A stretch of DNA of 64,000 bases, taken from assembly GCA_002812745.2 (NCBI GenBank), contig NCSJ02000023.1, forward strand, positions 62,001 to 126,000. Direction: 5' to 3'. The stretch comes from Scytalidium lignicola (lineage: Eukaryota; Ascomycota; Leotiomycetes). Made by a program: the position numbers and the translations under genes. Shown in pieces: positions 33,810 through 45,624 of the stretch (within the stretch, counting starts at the first letter, position 1; each line of letters starts with the position of its first letter). A model generated the notes under the pieces. It made no database searches and was not told where the DNA came from. It was given only the letters and a program-made list of their open reading frames with translations.

Positions 33810-35756
33810 TTACACATATTCTGCTGTAACAGTATCATACCTTTTCCCCATATAAAGTAGCACATACTTCGTACTAGCACTATAATATGTAGCTTCTACT
33901 GCACCAGAAATGTTATAATACTTCCTCCCATCGGCGCAAGTAATTATCGTCCGTTCTAAATCCTTCTCGGTCAAATGACTCAGATCAGCTTCCAGAGTTA
34001 CTAGATCTCGTCCTTGTGTCGCCTGATGGATCGGAGCTGTGGCACTGTATTCATCACATTTGACGATTATGCTGGCGGACTTTGGATTTCCGTTCTTCAA
34101 CGCATATTTTTGGTTAAACGCGATTTGCTTTGGCTTGGACTCCTGCACTGGATCGCCTTTCTTGATAAACCAGCTCATACAAAGCACGCGGTAAGATTGG
34201 TCTCTCTCGGCCCAGTACCTAGCAAAAGTTGTATTAGTCCCAGATCACAGTGTATGTAATAGCGTTGGAAGAAACATCTGAGGGAAAATGAATACATACT
34301 TAAACCCGTTATTGTGTAACTTGGGATCGAACTCCACACTTAATTCGATGCCATAATGTTTCCTTGCGGCTCTTGACACAACCATCCCTGAATTGGAATT
34401 TGCTTGTGCTAATCCCATCATCACAGCGCCTCTCACAACTGCTGTCCATGCATTGGGGGGTTGTAATACCTCAATCTTATCGCCTAGTTCATTCCTTAAG
34501 CTCTCCTTAAGATAGACACTCTGACCAAATCCTCCGACAAGTAATACTGCCTTTATTGTTGTCTTCGTAGCCTTTATCTGACCTCTGACCAACTCAATGA
34601 TCTTATCGACGATGGGCTTGAAAATGCCTTGCATTTCCTGTGGTTTTATTAGAAATTTGCCCCGCCTTATTCCTAGGCGTTCATTGTTTGCGAGGCCAGC
34701 TACGGGGATGCTGTAACCCTCTTGGTTAGAATCTGGGGAATACTGCTTCTTGATCTACATTACGTTAATATATTACACCTTGGCCCACTGATTGGAATTT
34801 ATATGCTTCAAGACTTACTACTGTATCAAATCTTTCCATAGCCTCAGCCAATATCTCGGAATCCCATCCTGGCTCCTTGCCTAATTTCGCCTCCAAGAAT
34901 TCCCCAAAGCGACGATTCAGAAATGTTGAACCACATAGTCCACCAGTTCCAGCAGCAGCTTCTTTAACTTTCAGCATGGGATATAAATCGGTAATAGTGT
35001 AAGAGATCAAGTCCACAGTCCCACCTCCTGCATCGCAGAGAACAAAGCTATCCCCTACATTCAAGCCATGGGGGTCAAGGCCATGAAGAGAGTAAATCGC
35101 GGCAGCTTCTGGTTCGGAAACCAACAGAATCTTCGAATTACTCTTTACGCCGGCCTTTTCACATGCCCTTAATGTCTTCTCCTTCGCCACCTCAGACCAT
35201 ATTGCAGGAACAGTGAGACAAAATTCAATAGGGATGGTACGCAGAACTGCTTGTCCGACTTTCTGTTCAAGTGTGTACATTAAGTGATCACAGAGTTTTG
35301 CGAGATAGGCTGCTGTTAGATCTTCAGATGACACCTTTTGATTAGGCGGAGATTTGGAACCTCCTAGGCCTCTAAAATAATTATAAGTCAATCGCCTAGC
35401 TCTAATGATCAACTCTAAGAGTACATACAGTTTGAACCATTGGTATCGTTCAACAAGCGGTGGTATTTGAAATCCCCACTCTGTTTCATTTTTTACATAT
35501 CGAATCTCCGTCGGAACTTTCTCACTACTTATTCCTTCTCGAGTGCCTTGACTGGATGGCCATGAATTGATCACTTGTTGCTGATCTGACTAGATCGGGA
35601 TAAGTTTCAGCAATTTGCTTATGAGGTGTTTTTGTCTAGCATGCTCACCCTTCTCGTTTCACCCCAAGCGACACCTGAAAAAGTTGTCCCAAAATCAATC
35701 CCAACAACTAATTTCCTACTGTTATCGTTGAGTGACAGATTCGCAAGTCCGTTCAT
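33810..35756 (-). CDS. Hsp70-like actin-fold ATPase (fungal HSPA12-type)
   Basis: Five exons: 35649-35756, 35429-35589, 34819-35371, 34300-34754 and 33810-34218, with introns of 59, 57, 64 and 81 bp. The protein has 561 residues. The nucleotide-binding signature G-I-D-F-G-T-T-F-S-G-V (19-29) opens the protein. Phosphate 2 is seen as C-D-A-G-G-G-T-V-D and the adenosine motif as L-L-V-G-G-F-G-Q-S. The C-terminal 130 residues are not a canonical Hsp70 substrate-binding domain and there is no EEVD end, so this belongs to the divergent Hsp70-like group common in filamentous fungi rather than the housekeeping chaperones. The 57-bp intron is a multiple of three and open, so an unspliced form would also be translatable. 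Role unknown; possibly stress or self/non-self signalling. Confidence 0.88.
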
Positions 35757-36768
35757 TGTAAAAGACCTTGCTCTAACCACTTTTCGGGGGTGGATATGTA
35801 GATAACGAGGGCCTAAAAATTATAAAGAACAGAAATTGTGGATAGAAGATAGAAGATGTACTCGTTGCCTCAGAGGATATGAATGGTCAATATGAAACAA
35901 CACACAATTTGAATCGAGGCCGTGTTGAGTAGGGCATCTCCGCATTCCATAAGTTGTTGCGCCGATTATCTGCCTGTCATTTGTGCCTGGGTGGATAGCA
36001 TGCTGTACTGCCCAGCGACGCACTCTGGTGATAAGGCAAGAGGGCAAATTTGGGCAGAACCTCGTGGAGCAACATGATAGCATGACTCCTCTACACCAAG
36101 TGTCTAGGCCCATGTAGTCAAAAACCCATAATGTGCCTCCAGAATCGGAATGGCAGTGCTGTGGTGTGCTCTGAAACCAACAGTACCAGTGGTGCTATCC
36201 TCATAGTGTGGAGACCCTCTATAACCGAGCTGCTCTCGAGAATCCTCTGCTCTGCCACGTTGCAAGAAAATTCGGTCTAAGCATCAGGCCTAAACGGATT
36301 TTTATGCCCGGTAGACCTTTATTGGTAACTACCAGGTTCTAATGCAGTCTGTAAGATGCCTCAGCGGGGTTTGTGGGTACGCCAACTGACCGACGAGAAA
36401 AGAAAAAAACACCCTGCGAGTTGGCGTGGCAAGCCTCAAAGACGATGATACAACTTCCTCTTCTTGACTGGCATTTCGTTTCAGAACCGTGACTTTCAGT
36501 TTCTTGGATTTTTGCGGACTCTGCTTCTATATACTCAGATGATTCCTAGGTTTGTCTATTTTAAGCCCTTATAATTGCTTAAGTGGTTATCACCACGAAA
36601 CACTCTGTGCGGCAGTATGAACATGATCCGATCTGCCACGATGCCCGGATTCTGGAGCGATAACGATGTAGTTCACTATTCACCTCAGAGGCTGGTTGGT
36701 CCCACTATAGAGAATCTATTGGTATCTAGTCCATAGTTTCTGAACACTCTAACTGATATGTGCAGAGT
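35757..36768. other. Divergent intergenic region
   Basis: This region separates the Hsp70-like gene (-) from the coiled-coil protein gene (+). A 97-codon minus-strand frame (35820-36113) has no family features. No gene called. Confidence 0.4.
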
Positions 36769-38366
36769 ATGATGGAGATGTCACTGCCGACAGATGAAGG
36801 AATACCGATTTCCATTATGGAACGAGGTCGGCCGATACCAAAAGGAGATTACAAAGAGTTTAAGAACAGCGAAGAGCACTGGCAGATGCTGGAGGAGCAA
36901 ATGATGGACGAGGAGGACACACCGCCCCGTAAGCCTGCTAGCGAGTTGCATTCTAGTGGAGAACATACAGTTAACTTACTTATCGATATAGCTGTTCCGG
37001 ATCGAAATGATCAATATCCAAGAAGATCACATGTTTTAGGGGGTTTGGAGAATGATGGAGCATTCATTGATCATAGTTCGAGGCAAGTTTGTATATACAA
37101 TATGTTAAGGATTCATGTCTAACATAGAAGATCAGGATCCAGAGGCGGAAGTCTCTAGCATCGTTCCCTACGGGCGATTTTACTTACCACCATGAGCTCC
37201 ATACAGAAACTATGGAACAATTATCAAGGGTCAATAAAGAAAACGAAACGCTGAAAAATCAGATCGTCCAACTCCAAAAAGATCTGTCAGATGCTCAAGA
37301 TTTCATCTTCAGCTTACAGCCTCGTCAAATAAACATTACCGAGTCTGAAGCTGTGTCAGAGTATAATTCACTCTGTGGCATGGTCCAGCAATGGGTTGAT
37401 ACTAATGTTGGGGACGCATTATATGAGCGACAGATGCATAGGGAGAAGCTATACCTTCTTCATTCAGCAAAGGATCTGTTGGACCTTGTTTCTAAACCAG
37501 GGAAGGAAGCATTCGTATATCTTGATACCGATGAATATAACATCGTTTCAGCAATAATGAAATTCCTTTGCACGGAAATCTTTGATAGGCCATTCTACTG
37601 CCCTATTGAGGACGGAGCAGTCAAGATCTTGAGTTCGGTTGAGAAGGCAATGAGAAATATGGAGCCGAGACGAGGTGCATGAATCTCCATATCCTTCAAC
37701 CACGAAGATATTATATGACATTCTATCTAATACCATTTTCTAACAGATCTTTCAGCTATTCGATCATGGCGCTCCGAGACTTACACAGCTGTCTGCCAAC
37801 GCCCTGACTTCTCTGAGTTTCGGCGAGCACGAACTATGCAACTCACGGACCAGTTGACGGGCATGATGTCCGTTATTGTTCCTCGCGCAGAGAAGCGTAA
37901 ACTACACGTGTCTATCCAGAACAACATCATCAAACCGGCTATGGCGTTGGCGCACAGATTACATCTTTCCGTGGATAGATTCAGTCTAGAGTGGACAGCA
38001 TTCTCGAGGATACCTCCCGAGTCACGGAGTCACTCACCAAAGGATTTTGCGGAGTTTGAGTGTCTTAATATCACTCAAGGGGCTAGGGTGATTAGATTCC
38101 CACTTCCAAACCCAAGATGTACTTTAACATATATACTTGATATGGCGCCTTCACTGGTGTTTTACGAGGCAAAGGCTGATGCGTGGGGGGAAGCTAAGAC
38201 CTTGAAGAAGGCGAGGGTTTTGGTAGCCCTCATGAAAGAGGGAGACGAGCCTTATATGCCACCGAGATTAAACCCTTCGGAATATGCTACTTGTTTAGGG
38301 CAGCTGGAAGATAAGGTATTGCGAAGGAAAGAACCAACTATAATGGGAAGAAGACTAAATATGTAG
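36769..38366 (+). CDS. Uncharacterised fungal coiled-coil protein
   Basis: I read three exons: 36769 to about 37087, about 37128 to 37674, and 37747-38366 (last intron 72 bp, GTGCAT...ACAG, well supported). The first intron is short (about 40-54 bp) with ambiguous borders, and the start may lie upstream because the ATG follows a TGCAG acceptor-like site. The protein has a short acidic N-terminus and a coiled coil (V-N-K-E-N-E-T-L-K-N-Q near 37230-37300). A helical domain with F-I-F-S-L-Q-P-R, E-I-F-D-R-P-F-Y-C-P and M-R-N-M-E-P-R-R follows. The C-terminal domain has A-L-A-H-R-L-H-L-S-V-D and ends K-V-L-V-A-L-M-K. I recall many ascomycete hypothetical proteins with this pattern but no known function. 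Confidence 0.7.
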
Positions 38367-39458
38367 AATAGGGAATCTCAGAACTGGTAAGCAGGTGGTG
38401 GGGTGTGTGTAGTTACTACTTCCAAGTACTGTATAATTTCTGTACATTATCCGGAAAATAAACCTCTTCATAAATAACTTAACGGGATACTTGAGATAAT
38501 ATATGGTAAGAATTTCAGCCTTGCTAGACAAATAGCTGCCATATTAAAGTTTAAAGAGACGCTATGCGAACCTCGGAAAGAAAGGTATATTGACTTCTTA
38601 TACTATGCGGTTTTTAAACCTTATCACTATGAAAACTGCCTCTCAAGTTCGGTACATCCGAAGACATTAGTTACAATTTTTGATTATATAACTAGTAGAG
38701 TTCATTAATCAGTTAATAACAATAACTTCATTATATCTAACTGGGAAGGGGGTTTTTCCCTTTAATTGTGTTGAGTATTAAATATCGTTAGTGAAGCGGC
38801 ACACAAGCATGAACGCCTACCTGTCACCGCCGTTGCCACAACAGCCTCGTTTCGTCAGAACAATTCGCTAGACTGTAAACTGCACGCCAGGTGGTCGCCT
38901 TGCCACCGTATAGGCAGGTGGATTGAGTACTTCTGGACCCGCTAGGAATGGCGCCCACTTCACCTCTTGACACGTCAGGATCCATCATTCATGTATCCTT
39001 TGTCTTACTGTAACTACAGTCGCTGATCAGTATCCACAGTATGGCCAACACATTGTTTGTGAGGCAATAGAACGGAAACGATGTTACTATTTGCTGGGAC
39101 TAAAGTTGGTGCTTAGGATCGGGTATTAAAAAGAGTTTAGGCTTGTCGTAGGTCTGGCCGTAATACTGAATATGCTCCATAAAACCAAGCGTCGACTTAA
39201 TATCTTTTAAAAGCCCGATTCTGGACCGTTACCTACTCCAGAGCTCGAAAGGAAGATAGGCAACCCAAAATGGAGGCTCGCAATCGAAATGTAGATAGAT
39301 CTAGGGGATCAAGGTAGTTATACCATAACTGCGTCTTCTCTCGACTTTGTGGTGATACTGATTGTACTTTCCTTAGCAGCGGATACCCACATAATGGCTA
39401 TCAGCAAAGCAGACCCAGAAATTCTAAGGAATCTCCAAGATCATTTGCCCTACCCGGG
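38367..39458. other. Intergenic region, no gene seen
   Basis: AT-rich over 38450-38790, then a more balanced block (38800-39330). No frame with family features. A second frame with an ATG at 39394 overlaps the start of the next gene out of phase, so an upstream exon of the RBR gene here cannot be excluded. Confidence 0.4.
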
Positions 39459-41261
39459 ATGCCACCAGCAATGTACAAAGAGTGGGAAGAAAGTAGTACA
39501 GATTACAAGTGGGAGGAAACCAAACCTAAACTTCCAGTTAAAGCTGAGTCGCCACGATCAGAGAAAAAATCAGCTACAGCCTCTTATCTTGACGCTGAGG
39601 TCCCTGTATTTGGCCTTCAATATGGTATCTCTAGGTTGAGTCTCCGCGAAAAAGTGAATACAGATACGGTCGTTACTAGAGGCTCCGAGCTTAGTCCTTC
39701 AGAGAATATAAGCCCCAATGTTAAAGGAGATATGGAGAGGGCGTTCTTGATGAGTCTACACTGCACCGATGATGCAGACAAAACTGTTATTGGATTAAAG
39801 GGCGGGTATGACTACAACATTCGTTTCTTCGAAAATTGAAAAATTGAAAAATTAGCGCTAACAACTTTTGATCCAGCAATCGATCTTCAATACAAGCTTC
39901 CATCTTCTCCGATGAAGTAGTCTCTACTCCAACAACCCAGGCAACAGAATGCATGATCTGCGTAGAGCCTTTCTCATCGACCGTAATCCGGCCGAAGTTG
40001 ATATCCATCGCCTGTCTCCACGAGCCATCCGTATGCACCAACTGTATGGCAATATCTATTAAGTCAGAACTAGCCTCAAAAATGTGGAACCAAATCAAAT
40101 GCCCTGAGTGCCAAACTTCACTCATCAACGATGACATCCAAAGGCTAGCGGACCCTGAGACTTACGGACGGTGAGCGCATAACAGCCTTACTACAGAGAG
40201 TCACTGAAATTATTATACTAATACACATATTAGCTACGAAGCACTCTCATTCCGGAGCCTTATCTCTGCTGACAAAAACTTTGTCTGGTGCACTCAATGC
40301 CCCTTTGGCCAACTCCATGCCAGCGGTAACAAGCAGCCTATAATGCGGTGCCTAAAATGTGGACATCGTTCTTGCTTCCGACATTCTGTTCCCTGGCACG
40401 AAAGACTTACTTGCGAAGAATACGACGCTCTGTTGAAGGACCCCGAGAATTTTGCGAGTGCTGGTGGCAAGGAAGATCTATCAGTAGCAAAGATTATGAA
40501 AATGCAAGAAGAGAATAACGAGAGGCTCCTGATAGAGGAAGTAACGCGGCAGAAACAAGTGAATGCTGTGGAAAGGCAGAAGGCTAGGCGTAGACAGCAA
40601 GAAGAGGCTGAACGTAAGAGAGAGGAAATAGAAAGGCAGAAAAAGTTGGATGTTGACAGGTTGAAGATGATTGAAGATATAAAGAGGAGACAGATGGAGG
40701 ATGAGTTGAGCTTGAAAATGGTGCAAGCTACTACGAAGCAGTGCCCGAGTTGTCAATGGCCTATTGAGAAGAATGAAGGATGTGCTCATATGACCTGTAA
40801 GTGCCCAATTTTCATCTTTTGTCCTCTTTCTCTTTCATATATTTTTTTCCAGTTATATTCTACTGTCCATGAAGTATCATGAAAGGAAAGGAGGCTATAC
40901 TGCAGTTTAATCCCGATCTGATCAAGTGACTGATCCATATTCTGTAGGCATCAAATGTACACACCAGTTCTGCTGGCTGTGTCTGCTGCCCTGGGTCGGA
41001 CACCGTCGTTGCAACTAAAACACTAACCACTGGGCAAATATTGTATAAATATCTCGTTATTCTTACTTTTTTTTNCTTCTTCTTCTATATTTTTACCTAT
41101 TATGTTCTCACTAACTGTACTTGATTAAAGGCATAAAATGTCGAGCAGAATTCTGTTGGGCATGTTTGAGTGATTACGAGCCAATTAGACAGTATGGAAA
41201 TGACAGACATGAGAGGAGCTGTGAATATCATTCAGATAATCTTCCTTCATATCATGAGTAG
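39459..41261 (+). CDS. RBR (RING-IBR-RING2) E3 ubiquitin ligase with two alternative RING2 last exons
   Basis: Common exons: 39459-39805, 39877-40170 and 40234-40796 (introns 71 and 63 bp). They encode an acidic N-terminus, RING1 from C-M-I-C (Cys141), and an IBR with C-T-Q-C and C-L-K-C-G-H. A long charged coiled coil (about 275-380) comes next, then the RING2 start C-P-S-C (384/387) with catalytic Cys397 in N-E-G-C-A-H-M-T. The donor at 40797 splits the next zinc-ligand codon. Two acceptors fit in phase. Exon A (40948-41018) gives C-I-K-C-T-H-Q-F-C-W-L-C and ends at residue 424. Exon B (41131-41261) gives C-I-K-C-R-A-E-F-C-W-A-C plus a His/Cys tail, ending at residue 444. Exon B has a CTAAC branch site and the more family-typical tail. 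RBR ligases pass ubiquitin through the catalytic cysteine to substrates. Confidence 0.85.
40948..41018 (+). other. Alternative RING2 terminal exon A of the RBR gene
   Basis: Follows a TGTAG acceptor (40943-40947). In phase with the common donor it completes the split Cys402 codon and supplies Cys405, Cys410, Cys413, His420 and Cys423 before a TAA at 41016-41018. It resembles exon B at both nucleotide and protein level. Confidence 0.7.
41131..41261 (+). other. Alternative RING2 terminal exon B of the RBR gene
   Basis: Follows ATTAAAG (acceptor ends 41130) with a CTAAC branch-like site at 41111-41115. It supplies the same C-x2-C-x4-C-x2-C ligand pattern, then a longer tail with R-H-E-R-S-C-E-Y-H-S-D-N-L-P-S-Y, typical of fungal RBR proteins. 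Stop at 41259-41261. Confidence 0.75.
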
Positions 41262-43263
41262 AAAATTTATCGAAAGGGGTTATAATGAGCGATGTCCGAA
41301 TAAGGGAAGGGTGAGATCTCATCTTATACTAGCAGGTATAGTTAAATATCAAACAATAGTAGCACCAATTTTCAATGATGATGATGAATAAAATTTCAAA
41401 ATGTTGAAAATGCTGTTCTGTTTATGTTGTGTGTGTTATGTTAATGATTTGAAAACCTAATATCTGATATCTCATAACTCTCTGTAGTGTAGTTACAATA
41501 GCCTAAGCGTATTCTATGGTAATAAATTGTTTGGATAAGTCTGACTATAAATGCTAGACTTGATCGAGTAAGCCTATAGCTAGCGTAAAGTCGACAGTTC
41601 TTGTTATATATGTTAAGTAACAATATTGTTTTAATTATACATGAAAGGTATTAATGTTTATTAAATTTCTGATAAAACCGAATAGAGTGGTAAAGAATTC
41701 CTATTCCCTACGAACGTATATGTGGAGGCCTCGTGTGGAAACCCCGCACCCCNAGATTTCCCCACGCTTTAGTGTTTAGTATATAGTAGTAGCCGCAGTA
41801 GTTATAATAATTAAGCCTTCCTTTCTCCTCTCCTACCGTACCCTACTATTTGATTGGTTAGTTGCTCTCAGCTACGCTTTATGGTCATACAGCACGTTCA
41901 TCTATGAACCCCATGTCGCTACCGTACGTAATCAACCGTACAGCCAGATAGAACGCCCATAATAGCTCATTGAAGAGTACTGTTCTTGAAGTCTCTTAAT
42001 CAACAATGTCGTCTTATCTCCTCATCAGACGAAAACTAATTGTGGTCTCTTCCTTCAGTAGATACTTTATTGTAAATATGTTGAATTTTATTTGATCCTC
42101 TTCTTGCTTATTCTTTAATCAATTGTGCATCCATCATGATATTTACTGCGCCCTACAGTATTCCTTCTGTTAGTCTCCTTATGTCGTTTAATTTGGACTT
42201 AAAAGTAAAATTAAACTGGAAAAGCACCAAGAAAATTGAGCATTATTTCTGAAGATATTCTCTTAATAGTTGTGTTGCTTCAGAGCTCTAATAAGATAGA
42301 TTTCTAAAAGTGGGATTTATTAAGTGTCCTGTTCCGTAATCGGAGCTCCGAGCTTTTCACGACCTGCCTATCTAAGCCATAATCGATAGAAATCTTAGAA
42401 CCCCTAACGATATAGGAGCAAAAGCAAACTACTCTCTTTCCTTTCGGGATTTCTTAGATCTAGGCCTTATTGTATTGTTGAAAGTAAAACCGCTTTTCCC
42501 TTAAAGACAATATACGTACGGAGTAGAGCAATGAAATATGATTTTTGAGAAAATATAATTATAACGCTATTTCTACATAGCATTTAGACGGGTGTAGTCC
42601 TTGAATTTCTTCTAGCATAAAAGAGGTATTCATAGCCATATATAATGCGCTATCTCGACATATCTTCGTCTCTTTATTCGACTTCTCTTATGTTTTGTAA
42701 AATCCTAATTGCTGAGAAAGATAGAAATAAAATACGGCGGTTAGCCTGGATGCAGTAAGAAATTAATACAAAAGATAATATACACTAGTATTTTCTCTTT
42801 CAGGGATTGATTATTTTGGCTGTAAATTCCCTGAATCAGGCATAGTTATTTTCAATAATGACGCTAATTTAATTTTATCGGCACAAAGTTCCGATCAACT
42901 AAAATAGTAAAATCTTCTCAAATTCATGCGCATTTCCAATCCATTTCTCTTTTCATTTTATTTATTGTGTTTCTCGTGGATGTTAGATGATTTTGCCAAT
43001 TCTCTCTACAAGAAGAAAAAGAGGGATATTGTTATCTTCAAACTGGCTCCATGCTGTTTGCCATTTGTGCAATTGTTATTAGATTCTCTTACCGCATTTT
43101 GGAATTCCACACCGTCATTTTATTTCTTTCCTGTACTCTCAATCTAGGATGACAAGAGAAGACACGAGGGAAAAAAAGGAGAGCTCTATCAAACAAACTC
43201 ATATATTTATTTTACGTTTATAAAAATCTTTACGGCGCGGGTATCACGTGGTGGCAACCAATT
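41262..43263. other. AT-rich intergenic region with an LTR-like repeat
   Basis: No gene seen over 2 kb. Bases 41686-41962 are a dispersed repeat. AT-rich sequence dominates 42040-43240. A TTTATAAAA (about 43217-43225) and a CACGTG (43245-43250) lie just before the MFS start. Confidence 0.5.
41686..41962. repeat. Dispersed LTR-like repeat, copy 1 (pairs with 51520-51760)
   Basis: Same orientation and about 240 aligned bases with 51520-51760: from GTGGTA..GAA(T/C)TCC through CCAGATTTCCCCAC(G/A)CTTTAGT to the CGTAC(G/A)TAATCAACCGT block. A small extra segment occurs in this copy near 41882-41925. The N at 41753 has no counterpart in the second copy. Confidence 0.75.
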
Positions 43264-45159
43264 ATGCCGTCCAATTCAAACTCTCGGCAACAAGCTGCCG
43301 AGAAGGCGCTCGTAGATCAGACAAACTTACTACCTTTTAAGCAATTAATTATTGTTTTTACAAGCTTGTCTATATCTCTGCTCATCACCTTTGTGGATCA
43401 AAACGGAATCAGTGTTACGCTTCCGACAATTGCAAAGGAACTCAATGCTAAGAATACTATTTCTTGGGCTGGAACATCTTCTTTGATCGCCAATACTATG
43501 TTCAGTGTTTTATACGGTCGTCTTTCTGATATATTTGGGCGAAAAATTATGTATCTGATGGCTCTTCTCCTTCTCTGCATAGCCGATTTATTATGCGGCT
43601 TTTCTCAAAATGCTGCCATGTTTTATGTTACTCGGGGTCTTGCCGGTATAGCTGGAGGCGGTGTTACTTCTCTAACCATGATCATTGTCTCGGATATCGT
43701 AACCCTGAGAGATCGTGGTAAGTATCAAGGTATATTGGGGTCTTGTGTTGGACTTGGAAATGTTATTGGGCCTTTTATTGGAGCTGGCTTTGTTATACGA
43801 TCTACCTGGCGTGGCATGTTCTGGTTGATTTCACCCCTATCCGCACTTTGCGCACTTGTCGGGTATTTCTTAATCCCAGCAACTCAGGGAAAAGCTGATT
43901 TCAAGACTAATTTGAAACGTATCGATTTTTACGGAACCATTTCATCATCGATTGCTATCATTCTACTGCTCATTCCAATCTCTGGAGGAGGCTCTTACTT
44001 TCAATGGAATTCTCCACTGGTTATTAGCATGCTTATCATCGGAAGTATCTTCTCCTTTGTATTTATCTTTGTTGAATGGAAGGTAGCTGCTTTGCCGATG
44101 ATTCCTAGTAAGAGACCCTATTCAGGATTGCATATCTCTTTCATCAGTTGATTGTTAGACACTGACGGAGGGGTGTAGTGTCTTTCTTCAAGAATTCGGT
44201 AATCAGTGCTCTCTTCGTGCAAAGCTTCTTGCTTGGGGCAGTTTATCAGGCATACCTGTACTATTTACCTCTCTACTATCAAAATGCCAGAGGTTGGACT
44301 CCCCTCCAATCTGCAGCCATGGTCGTTCCTATGGTAGTGATCCAGTCCATGTCTTCTATTGCCGGCGGCCAGTATATTTCTCGAATGAGGCGGTATGGAG
44401 AGCTTATCTGGTTTGGATTTGGAATCTGGACATTGTATGTGATTCTCCTATTAGGTTAGTGCTATCATTTACTTACCAAGGTACTTAATTTCTAGGGGTT
44501 GTGGATTAACTCTTCTCTTTACTCGCCACACTCATCCTGTTGCCATCGCTTTTGTCCTTGCCTGCTGTGGTGTAGGAATTGGCCTGACTTTGCAGCCAAC
44601 ATTAATTGCCTTTCAAGCACACTGCACTTTGTCTAAACGAGCCGTTGTAATTTCTGATCGAAACTTCTTCCGTTGTCTTGGTGGATCCTGTGGTTTGGCA
44701 GTTTCTGCTGCTATCTTGCAGGCTACTTTGAAAATAAGTCTGCCTGAAAATTTCAAATACCTGGCACATTCTAGTTATTCTCTTCCTGCTCAGTCCTCTG
44801 TTTCTCCCGCAGACTGGGAGGAAATTTTAGACGCTTATATGAAAGCATCTCACGGCGTTTTCCTTTTGCAAGTTCCACTCATAGGACTGTGTTTCCTGGC
44901 TTGCATATTTCTACGGGACCGTGGGTTAGAAAGACCGAAGGAGCCAGGAGAGGATGATGACAACACTGCAATGGCAGACTCGAAGAATGACATTGAGAAT
45001 CAAAATACGGCTGCTGACACGACTAGGACCATTTCAGAGAGAATTTCTGAGAGTACGCTCGCTCAAGATCGACACGATGAAAAACAAAACTTTACTAAAG
45101 GGACGACATCCACGTCATGTATGACTGATGAGGAAAAGAAAACATCTAAGGATACTTAG
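43264..45159 (+). CDS. MFS multidrug transporter, DHA2-like
   Basis: Three exons: 43264-44107, 44179-44434 and 44496-45159, with introns of 71 and 61 bp. The protein has 587 residues and 12-14 membrane helices. Visible MFS motifs: V-D-Q-N-G-I-S-V-T-L-P-T-I in helix 1, G-R-L-S-D-I-F-G-R-K (motif A, loop 2-3), R-G-L-A-G-I-A-G-G-G (motif B) and G-x-x-x-G-P-F-I-G-A-G (motif C of antiporters). A hydrophilic Ser/Thr/Glu-rich C-terminal tail of about 75 residues is cytosolic. Homologues expel drugs, toxins or secondary metabolites using the proton gradient. Substrate unknown. It converges on the methyltransferase gene. Confidence 0.93.
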
Positions 45160-45624
45160 AAAAAATATATTTATTGCTATAATATTTAGATTGTTACAAT
45201 TGAGACAAAGAAAATTTTACATCTGTTGTTTCTTTGCGGTTTAAAAATGCGATTGGTGGTTTGGGAAAGCGAGCTGAAGCGTTACATTGTAGAGAATACT
45301 GTTGACTAGATAAATAAGGTATAATAACAATTCATATATAGTATGAAACCAATTAAATGAAGTATTTTAATCGTCAATTCTATTGGTGAATATTTTATCT
45401 GCTGGCTTGTTGGTTTTGCTCTCTGGAGCGTTCAAATAACTCGACCCTTTACTAGGGTTATACTCCTTAACACCTAAGGAATTGCATGTTCACTATTTTG
45501 CGGAACATCAAAAATCAAAAACATGATATCATCCTAAGCTTGCACTTCAGTCACACAATCAGAATTTGTTTGTCTAAATTAACTCTTCTTGTATGGTTAT
45601 CTGACAAAGAATTAGTTGTAGAAA
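45160..45624. other. Convergent spacer
   Basis: This spacer lies between the 3' ends of the MFS and methyltransferase genes. AT-rich; no gene seen. Confidence 0.5.

Noticed and set aside
35372..35428. Coding read-through of intron 2 in the Hsp70-like gene
   Set aside because: The 57-bp segment is open and a multiple of three, but has GTATGT and TTTTAG borders, and removing it gives a family-like join (F-K-L-G-L-G-G). Splicing is preferred.
35820..36113. A 97-codon minus-strand frame upstream of the Hsp70-like gene
   Set aside because: No domain and no conserved features; it lies in a divergent promoter region.
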